Of a DNA stretch of 64,000 nucleotides, positions 58,380 to 64,000 are shown piece by piece. Numbering within the stretch: the first letter of the stretch is position 1; every line of letters starts with the position of its first letter. The position numbers and the translations under genes were made by a program. Source of the stretch: Agrobacterium larrymoorei (GTDB taxonomy: Bacteria > Pseudomonadota > Alphaproteobacteria > Rhizobiales > Rhizobiaceae); NCBI RefSeq assembly GCF_005145045.1, contig NZ_CP039691.1:448001-512000 (forward strand), given 5' to 3'. The notes under the pieces were generated by a model. The model had not been told where the DNA came from. It ran no database searches and saw only the letters and a list, made by a program, of their open reading frames with translations.

Positions 58380-60305
58380 TCAGAAGGATTGGCCGATACC
58401 GGCGTAAATCCCGAAGCTGCTGCCGCCATCATATTTTTGCAGCGGCGTGGCGACATCGAGACGCAACGGCCCGAAGGGTGTTGCGTAGCGAAGCCCGATA
58501 CCCGCGCCCGCGCGAATATCCGAAAAATCCGGCGCGATATCGGAAGAAACGATACCGGCGTCGATAAAGGGCACGATGCCGATCGTTTCGGTCACCTTGA
58601 AGCGGGCTTCGAGCGACGTGACGATATAGGAGCGACCGCCTGTCGCCTCATTATCGGCATTATAGGGCGAAATTTCCTGGTAGCTATAGCCGCGCACCGA
58701 GCCGCCGCCGCCGGCGTAAAAACGGCGCGTTGCCGGAATGTCCTGAAGCGCGTCCACACCAATCAGCACTCCGCCCGCGATCTTGCCCGCCAACACGACC
58801 TGATCGTCCGAACCAAGACCCTTATAGCCGGTGGTGGATGCTTCGAAGGAGGTGAAGAAGGTGCCGTTCAGCGCCTCGAAGCTTGGCTTTGCCGAGATCG
58901 ACGCGCGGAAGCCTTCGGTCGGGTTAAGCTTGTCGTTGCGCATGTCGCGCACGAATTCCAGCGGGATCGACGTCGTCAGGTACTGGTTGTTGCCGAAGGC
59001 ATCGTCCGTATCCGTCCACTCGACTTCCAGACCCGCGCCTGCCGTATCATAGTCGTTGAACTCATAGGCAAAGCCACCGAATGCCGTGACAGAGCGCGCG
59101 TCGTAGGTGTCGGGATGCTCTGTTTTGGCCTTCAGGCTGGCGGTAAATGTGGTTTCAGGATTGAAGATGCCGGGCTTCGTGAAGGTGATGCCCGCCGAAT
59201 AATCCATGTCCTGAACATTCGAAGCTTCGCCCAGCCGAGAAACGGCGCCTTCGATGCGAAGCGATTCGGCTTTTCCGAACAGATTGCGGTGGCCCCAATA
59301 GCCCTGCAATCCAGCGCCTTCGGTCGTGGAATATTGTGCGCCGAGACCGAAATAGCGATGCTTTCCTTCCGAGACTTCGATGGTCAGCGGTATCGTCCCA
59401 TTCGGCGCCAGTGCGCTGGCTTCCTTGATGGTGATGCTGGAAAACACGCCGAGCTTGCGCAGCCGGTCAGAGGCCTTGCGAAGCTTTTCGGGAGAGTAAG
59501 GCTCGCCGCCATTGAGGCGGGAATATTTGCGGATGAAATCCTGATCGACCGTGCGCTGGCCCTTGACCGCCACCTCACCCAGAGGTGCAACCGGACCGCC
59601 TTCGGCAGCCATCGTCAGGTCCACGGTGTTGTTGGCGTGGTTGGCCACGGCTTCCCGTCTGGTCAGCTTGGCAAGCGGGCGGCCCTCGGCTTTCAGGTCG
59701 TCTATGAGCTTGTTGCCTGCGCGAATGATGGCGAGCGATCCGGCATCGCCGCCGGTCACGAGCCCGTATTCGTCCAGGTTCCGCCCGGTCACATCTCCTT
59801 CGAGCTTCACGGTACCGAGCGTGAAGACCGGGCCGGGCATGACGTCTATGAGGACGGGGACGGGGCCTGAGCGGTTGAATGTGGGATTTGGCGCAATGGA
59901 ATCGATGTCCTGCCCGGCGACCGTGACCTTCACAGTGCCGCCATAGCGGGCATTCTCATAAAGTGCTGCGATCAGCCGCTCGCGGTCGTCACGCGCACGG
60001 ATGAGAAGGCCGAGGTCGCCCGATGCAGGCTTCTCCGGTTCGGAAACCAGAAGGGAACTGTTGTTCAATGCATCCTGAAGTTTCTTGTCCGCGCCCGGCG
60101 CATTCAACGTCACGCTAAAAGTCACGGGGTCGAGAACCTGATTCTCTTCCTCATCGGAGCCCCACAGAGTGATGCCGAAAATTTTGAGAGCGAAGGCTTC
60201 GCGCACGAAGCCCGGAGAAACAGTCAATGCTGCCGCAACCGCCAAGGCGGTGCCTGCCCTCCAGTACGCATTACTCTTCCTTGGGTCAGTCCGTCTTTTC
60301 GGCAT
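58380..60305 (-). CDS. tamA: Translocation and assembly module protein TamA (Omp85 family)
   Basis: A 641-residue outer-membrane protein. Signal peptide in residues 1-39 (AGTALAVAAALTVSPGFVREAFA), POTRA domains over about 55-330, and a C-terminal 16-strand barrel containing the Omp85 lid-lock motif VRGY in GGGGSVRGYSYQEISP and ending in the aromatic residue of IYAGIGQSF. It is the partner of the TamB encoded right after it. Alphaproteobacterial Mic60, also encoded in this window, is reported to contact Omp85 proteins, though BamA is the known partner. Confidence 0.94.
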   Translation of the reverse strand: MPKRRTDPRKSNAYWRAGTALAVAAALTVSPGFVREAFALKIFGITLWGSDEEENQVLDPVTFSVTLNAPGADKKLQDALNNSSLLVSEPEKPASGDLGLLIRARDDRERLIAALYENARYGGTVKVTVAGQDIDSIAPNPTFNRSGPVPVLIDVMPGPVFTLGTVKLEGDVTGRNLDEYGLVTGGDAGSLAIIRAGNKLIDDLKAEGRPLAKLTRREAVANHANNTVDLTMAAEGGPVAPLGEVAVKGQRTVDQDFIRKYSRLNGGEPYSPEKLRKASDRLRKLGVFSSITIKEASALAPNGTIPLTIEVSEGKHRYFGLGAQYSTTEGAGLQGYWGHRNLFGKAESLRIEGAVSRLGEASNVQDMDYSAGITFTKPGIFNPETTFTASLKAKTEHPDTYDARSVTAFGGFAYEFNDYDTAGAGLEVEWTDTDDAFGNNQYLTTSIPLEFVRDMRNDKLNPTEGFRASISAKPSFEALNGTFFTSFEASTTGYKGLGSDDQVVLAGKIAGGVLIGVDALQDIPATRRFYAGGGGSVRGYSYQEISPYNADNEATGGRSYIVTSLEARFKVTETIGIVPFIDAGIVSSDIAPDFSDIRAGAGIGLRYATPFGPLRLDVATPLQKYDGGSSFGIYAGIGQSF

Positions 60306-60423
60306 ACGCTACTTTATGGTTGAGCATTTATTATTGCCCCAGCCCGTTTATCGTCCGTTAACATGACGATCTAATCATAAATGGTGCAGCAGGGGCACCC
60401 CAAAACGGCCACTTCATCCCCAA

Positions 60424-60452
60424 ACAAAAAAGCCCCGGGCATTGCCGGGGCC
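60424..60452 (-). terminator. Rho-independent terminator after the glycine-zipper lipoprotein gene
   Basis: On the minus strand a 7-bp stem (GCCCCGG / CCGGGGC) with a 6-nt loop is followed by TTTTTTG, 24 bp after the stop codon. Confidence 0.88.
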
Positions 60453-60475
60453 TCCTGATGCGATTTTGTCACGCG

Positions 60476-60727
60476 TTAGCGGCAACGTGCGGTATAGCGC
60501 TGGCCGTACTGGTCGCGATAGTAGCAGTAGCCCGGCTCGTTGGCGCGGCCAATGAGCGCACCGGTTACGCCGCCGAGAGCTGCACCGACAGCTGCGCCAC
60601 GTACGTTTCCGGTAATTGCAGCGCCTGCGATGCCGCCTACGACTGCGCCTGTGCCTGCACCCTTTTCAGTCTGCGTGCAGCTTGCAAGCGCCAAACCGAT
60701 CACGGCAAAAATAACAGCCTTTTTCAT
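60476..60727 (-). CDS. Small glycine-zipper lipoprotein
   Basis: An 83-residue protein. Signal peptide MKKAVIFAVIGLALASC with lipobox LASC (C17), then a glycine zipper (GAGTGAVVGGIAGAAITGNVRGAAVGAALGGVTGALIG, about residues 23-60) that can form a paired membrane hairpin, and a C-terminal tail with two cysteines (GYCYYRDQYGQRYTARC). Related small lipoproteins are abundant in Rhizobiales outer membranes; the function is unknown, with an envelope-stabilising role likely. The start has a GAGAG-type site, and a terminator follows. Confidence 0.85.
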   Translation of the reverse strand: MKKAVIFAVIGLALASCTQTEKGAGTGAVVGGIAGAAITGNVRGAAVGAALGGVTGALIGRANEPGYCYYRDQYGQRYTARCR

Positions 60728-61101
60728 GAACTCTCTCCAACGTTACATATGAGCTCTATGGCTCTTGGTAGGCGTCCCATACACATCTGCGGCGACTGCT
60801 ACCTCCGACCGCTGCAGATGTTTAACAATTCGAATGTGTTTATGGAAGCCTTCCCTTATGAGGCACGCTCCCCGCGCCAATCGATTGTGCCCTACTGAAC
60901 GACTAATTTAGGTAAAGGTTCCAATTTTTGTTGGCGCTTTGACATGAATCAATTTTGCGCTTTGGCAATTCTCTTATAGATGTTTCTTGGAATGGTTCAA
61001 AAGTGGAGGCGAATTGACGCAGGGATGCGATATCCGCGTCGATGGGGTTGACGGTTCAAGGAGGCGGGCCGACAACGACTGCTAGAATTCTGGAGCATGG
61101 A
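60728..61101. other. Divergent promoter region between the lipoprotein gene and hemA
   Basis: 374 bp without a gene. It contains the FNR/FixK-type box at 60939-60952, and an imperfect hairpin near 60780-60826 (arms ACATCTGC and GCAGATGT) of unknown meaning. The hemA frame stays open to 61042 upstream but that part is not considered coding. Confidence 0.55.
60939..60952. promoter_or_regulatory. hemA: FNR/FixK-type box upstream of hemA
   Basis: TTGAC-ATGA-ATCAA matches the TTGAT-N4-ATCAA consensus of FnrL/FixK/FnrN regulators with one mismatch. It lies about 150 bp before the hemA start. Control of hemA by FNR-type regulators under low oxygen is well known in other alphaproteobacteria. Confidence 0.55.
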
Positions 61102-62319
61102 ATGGACTTCGAGGCATATTTCAAGACCGAACTGGATAGCTTGCATTCGGAAGGTCGCTACCGCGTCTTTGCGGATATTGAGCGGCAAAAAGGCAATTTC
61201 CCACGGGCGACCCGCTACACGTCGAATGGCGAACAGCGAGATGTGACCGTGTGGTGCTCCAATGATTATCTCGGAATGGGTCAGAACCCAAAAGTGGTAG
61301 AGGCGATGAAAGCCGCCATCGATCACTGTGGCGCGGGTGCGGGAGGCACCCGGAATATTTCTGGCACCAACCACCACCACGTTATGCTTGAGCGTGAGCT
61401 TGCCGATCTGCACGGCAAGGAATCCGCTTTGATCTTCACCTCCGGCTATGTTTCGAACTGGGCGACGCTCGGCACGCTCGGGCAGAAAATTCCGGGCCTC
61501 ATCATATTCTCGGATGCCCTCAACCACGCTTCGATGATCGAAGGCATTCGGTACGGCCGCTGTGAAAAGGTCATCTGGAAGCACAACGATTTGGAGGATC
61601 TGGAAGCGAAACTGAAGGCTGCCGATCCGGCTGCGCCGAAGCTGATCGCGTTCGAATCGGTCTACTCCATGGATGGCGATATCGCCCCGATCAAGGAAAT
61701 CTGCGACCTGGCCGACAGGTACGGCGCGATGACCTATCTCGATGAAGTCCATGCCGTTGGCATGTACGGTCCTCGCGGCGGTGGCATTGCGGAACGCGAA
61801 GGCATGATGGATCGCCTGACGATCATCGAAGGCACGCTGGGCAAGGCTTTCGGCGTGATGGGCGGTTATATCGCCGCTTCAGAAGCGTTGTGCGATTTCA
61901 TCCGCTCCTTCGCATCGGGCTTCATTTTTACAACCGCTCTGCCGCCGTCTCTGGCTGCTGGTGCCGTTGCTTCCATTCAGCACCTGAAGGCAAGCCCTTT
62001 CGAGCGTGCGCGTCATCAGGAGCGTGTGCGCACATTGCGTTCCATGCTAGATGCCAGCGGTATTCCGCATATGAGCAATCCCAGCCATATCGTTCCAGTG
62101 ATGGTGGGCGATGCGGCCAAGTGCAAGTGGATCTCCGATATTCTGCTGGACGATCACGGCATTTACGTTCAGCCGATCAATTATCCGACCGTGCCGCGCA
62201 AGACGGAGCGCCTGCGTATTACGCCGACGCCGCTTCACAGCGACGCCGATCTGGAGCACCTCGTCGGCGCCATACACCAGCTCTGGGCGCGTTGCGCGCT
62301 GGCCCGCGCGGTCGCCTGA
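61102..62319 (+). CDS. hemA: 5-aminolevulinate synthase
   Basis: A 405-residue pyridoxal-phosphate enzyme that condenses glycine and succinyl-CoA to 5-aminolevulinate, the first step of heme synthesis in alphaproteobacteria (Shemin pathway). K248 in [13 protein letters not shown] binds PLP; D214 and H217 are in [13 protein letters not shown]; the glycine loop is [18 protein letters not shown]. The ATG at 61102 gives the standard start MDFEAYF and has GGAG 6 nt before it; the open frame back to 61042 is not used. Its substrate succinyl-CoA comes from the sucAB-lpd products encoded 30-40 kb away in this window. Confidence 0.98.
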   Translation: MDFEAYFKTELDSLHSEGRYRVFADIERQKGNFPRATRYTSNGEQRDVTVWCSNDYLGMGQNPKVVEAMKAAIDHCGAGAGGTRNISGTNHHHVMLERELADLHGKESALIFTSGYVSNWATLGTLGQKIPGLIIFSDALNHASMIEGIRYGRCEKVIWKHNDLEDLEAKLKAADPAAPKLIAFESVYSMDGDIAPIKEICDLADRYGAMTYLDEVHAVGMYGPRGGGIAEREGMMDRLTIIEGTLGKAFGVMGGYIAASEALCDFIRSFASGFIFTTALPPSLAAGAVASIQHLKASPFERARHQERVRTLRSMLDASGIPHMSNPSHIVPVMVGDAAKCKWISDILLDDHGIYVQPINYPTVPRKTERLRITPTPLHSDADLEHLVGAIHQLWARCALARAVA

Positions 62320-62333
62320 TAACGACATGATGT

Positions 62334-62378
62334 CAAAAAAAGGGGCGCAGCTTACTGGCTGCGCCCCTTCTTCGTTTA
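62334..62378. terminator. Bidirectional terminator between hemA and zinT
   Basis: A 10-bp perfect stem (AGGGGCGCAG / CTGCGCCCCT) with an 8-nt loop. On the minus strand it is followed by seven T residues, on the plus strand by TTCTTCGTTT. It lies just after both stop codons of the convergent genes. Confidence 0.9.
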
Positions 62379-63047
62379 GTGCTCAAGCATTTCGTGAACG
62401 ATCTGCTTACCGCTGAGCGAGGATGGGTAATAGGTTGGCCAGTTGGTCAGTTCCTTGAGGACGGCGCTGCGGTCATTACCCCAGTAGAGGTGGTAGTGGC
62501 CTGCCTTTTCCGGCGCGATGGTGTGGTCGCTGAACTGGATATATTGCGGCGCTGCCTCATCTCCCGTCGTCTTTTTGAAGATGTAGCGCACGCCGCGATT
62601 GCCCTTCTCATAGGTCAGGATTTCAAAGCCGTCGCTGGCATATTTCGCTTTCGTGGACTTGTCGTTACGATAGAACGTAACATCTTCGGCGCCAATCGAA
62701 ATGCGGTTTACATCGGTCTTGTAGCCGATGTCATAATAATCGCGGAATTCCTTGGCGCTCTTGCCGCCACCTTCAGCCTTATGTTCCATCACCGGGTCAA
62801 GCGTGCCGTCCAGAAGGTAGGGATAGACAGATTGCCATTCCCCTTCCCAATCGCTCAGTGCGCGAGGCTTGACCGCGCTGTCTTCGAAATAGCCATTATA
62901 GACATCCTTCGAGCCATGAGAGTGGTCGTGTGAATGGCTATGCGTTTCTTCCTTCTTCGCCTCAGCGGGTTTGTCATGTGCGACTGCGACCGAAGAGAGA
63001 AGAAGAAGTGAGCCGATGGAGAGTGCGAGGGCACGCTTAGTGATCAT
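62376..63047 (-). CDS. zinT: Periplasmic zinc-binding protein ZinT
   Basis: A 223-residue secreted protein. Signal peptide MITKRALALSIGSLLLLSSVAVA, then a His-rich stretch HSHSHDHSHG (about residues 36-45), then the ZinT (YodA) domain: DWEGEWQSVYPYLLDGTLDPVMEHKAE, YYDIGYKTDVNRISIG, GVRYIFKKTTGDEAAPQYIQFSDHTIAPEKAGHYHLYWGND and NWPTYYPSSLSG. The calycin domain binds zinc through the conserved His residues and delivers it to ZnuA. The ATG at 63047 is used because GAGGA lies 7 nt ahead. A Zur-like palindrome is just upstream. Confidence 0.95.
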   Translation of the reverse strand: MITKRALALSIGSLLLLSSVAVAHDKPAEAKKEETHSHSHDHSHGSKDVYNGYFEDSAVKPRALSDWEGEWQSVYPYLLDGTLDPVMEHKAEGGGKSAKEFRDYYDIGYKTDVNRISIGAEDVTFYRNDKSTKAKYASDGFEILTYEKGNRGVRYIFKKTTGDEAAPQYIQFSDHTIAPEKAGHYHLYWGNDRSAVLKELTNWPTYYPSSLSGKQIVHEMLEH

Positions 63048-63067
63048 TATATGTTCCTCATCTGTCA

Positions 63068-63082
63068 TGTAATAACATTACA
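63068..63082. promoter_or_regulatory. zinT: Zur-like palindrome upstream of zinT
   Basis: TGTAAT-AAC-ATTACA, a perfect 6-bp dyad in A/T-rich DNA, 20-35 bp before the zinT start. zinT is a known Zur target in A. tumefaciens; the assignment of this palindrome to Zur is inferred from position and shape. Confidence 0.55.
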
Positions 63083-63204
63083 AATTTGCAATAACGATAA
63101 AGGAAGGGTATGGCAAGCGCTAAGGTTGAACGCAGGTCATGCGAAATCCACGCATCGCCGCGTGATGAGTTGGATGCTCTCTCGTCTGTGTCGTGGGGGA
63201 CTGT

Positions 63205-64000
63205 TCAGGCAGCTTTCTGCATTTGCAGAATCACATCCTGCGCATGTGCGCGTGCTTCCGCATCCGCCGCCAGGATGTCTTCAATGGTGTTGGCGCTTCT
63301 GCCGTCGTTCATCCGCTCCATCACGGCTTCCACTGTGTCCGCCATTTGCAGGAAGCCGATCCGTCCATCGACGAATGCGTGGAACGCGGTCTCGTCTGCT
63401 GCGTTCAGAACAGCGCCTTGCACTCCCCCCCGTTCAAGTGCAACGCGTGCAAGCCGTAGCGCGGGAAAACGGGCTTCATCCGGGGCTTCGAAATCCAGTC
63501 GTGAGAGCTTGGCGAAATCCAGCCGCTCGACATCGATTTCGCCGCGGGCCGGATAGGTGAGGGCGTAGGCAATGGCGGTGCGCATGTCTGGGCAGCCGAG
63601 TTGTGCGATCACGGAGCCATCCGTGTAACCCACCATGGAATGGATGATGGATTGCGGATGGATGATGACTTCGATCTGGTCCGGCTCAAGATCGAAGAGG
63701 AATTTTGCTTCGATCATCTCCAGCGCCTTGTTGAACATGGAAGCGCTGCCGATGGAGACCTTCAGGCCCATGGACCAGTTGGGGTGCGCGCGTGCGATTT
63801 CGGCGGTGACGCCTGCCATCTGTTCACGCGCCCAAGTCCGGAACGGGCCACCCGATGCTGTTAAAACGATGCGTTCCACCGTGTTTCTGTTGGCCGGTTC
63901 GAGACATTGGAAGATCGCGCTGTGCTCGCTGTCGACCGGAATGAGATTGCCGCCGCCCTGACGAACGGTGCCGATGAACACGTCGCCGCCGGAAACGAGG
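63205..64000 (-). CDS. dxr: 1-deoxy-D-xylulose 5-phosphate reductoisomerase (5' truncated by window edge)
   Basis: The C-terminal 265 or so residues of Dxr, the enzyme that makes 2-C-methyl-D-erythritol 4-phosphate for isoprenoid synthesis. The frame runs out of the window at 64000. Visible are VSGGDVFIGTVRQGGGNLIPVDSEHSAIFQCL with the metal-binding acidic residues, the flexible-loop region LTASGGPFRTW, WSMGLKVSIGSASMFNKALEMIEAKFLFDLEPDQIEVIIHPQSIIHSMVGYTDGSVIAQLGCPDMRTAIAYAL and the helical C-terminal domain. The NADPH-binding domain lies outside. Dxr next to hemA is also the Sinorhizobium order. Confidence 0.96.
   Translation of the reverse strand, partial: LVSGGDVFIGTVRQGGGNLIPVDSEHSAIFQCLEPANRNTVERIVLTASGGPFRTWAREQMAGVTAEIARAHPNWSMGLKVSIGSASMFNKALEMIEAKFLFDLEPDQIEVIIHPQSIIHSMVGYTDGSVIAQLGCPDMRTAIAYALTYPARGEIDVERLDFAKLSRLDFEAPDEARFPALRLARVALERGGVQGAVLNAADETAFHAFVDGRIGFLQMADTVEAVMERMNDGRSANTIEDILAADAEARAHAQDVILQMQKAA

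Overview
The window is a stretch of core chromosome from an alphaproteobacterium of the order Rhizobiales. It is most probably an Agrobacterium or a close relative in Rhizobiaceae. The reasons are the protein sequences themselves (SucA, HemA, AtpA/D), the dxr-zinT-hemA and mdh-sucCDAB-lpd gene orders, the split ATP synthase operon (only the F1 part is here), an Omp19-type lipoprotein, and two palindromic elements of the kind scattered through Rhizobiales genomes. I see no rRNA, tRNA, CRISPR array, insertion sequence, integrase island or prophage. Both ends cut through a gene: typA (5' part missing) at the left and dxr (5' part missing) at the right.

Layout. 1-5 kb: typA end, a GNAT acetyltransferase, ppa, DUF167 and YggT proteins, an orphan FliN-like protein and an EntS-like MFS exporter. 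4.8-10.9 kb (minus strand): one long cluster hemC-hemD-mic60-hemY-terB-glutamine amidotransferase, which combines heme synthesis with the bacterial homologue of the mitochondrial cristae protein Mic60. 10.9-14.9 kb: tsaD-gpsA-YciI-EVE, then a METTL20-like protein lysine methyltransferase and a small secreted protein. 15.2-31.7 kb: the TCA block, sdhCDA-vapD-sdhB, an Omp19-like lipoprotein, zapE, then mdh-sucC-sucD-sucA-sucB-MAPEG-DUF4241 lipoprotein-lpd. 31.8-37.3 kb: cytochrome b561, a TraB/GumN protein, xerC, priA and a small membrane protein. 37.6-42.6 kb: atpHAGDC.

42.9-49.5 kb: fdhD, then a sensor kinase / sigma-54 activator pair, and an OFA-family transporter behind a consensus sigma-54 promoter with paired upstream palindromes. 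49.6-53.9 kb: two cytosolic PAS chemoreceptors flanking cheW. 54.1-60.3 kb: tamA-tamB. 60.4-64 kb: a glycine-zipper lipoprotein, hemA behind an FNR/FixK-type box, zinT behind a Zur-like palindrome, and dxr.

The window carries much of the respiratory core: TCA enzymes, succinate dehydrogenase, 2-oxoglutarate dehydrogenase with its E3, F1-ATPase, and three steps of tetrapyrrole synthesis. The most interesting signals are regulatory or embedded in these operons. They are a shared long palindrome ahead of both TCA operons, a VapD-type RNase gene between sdhA and sdhB, a DUF4241 lipoprotein between sucB and lpd, the self-contained two-component/sigma-54/transporter module, and a hairpin lying between the Shine-Dalgarno sequence and the start codon of sucA. 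Start codons were moved from the longest possible ORF wherever a ribosome binding site, an overlap or the usual family N-terminus argued for it; each case is noted.
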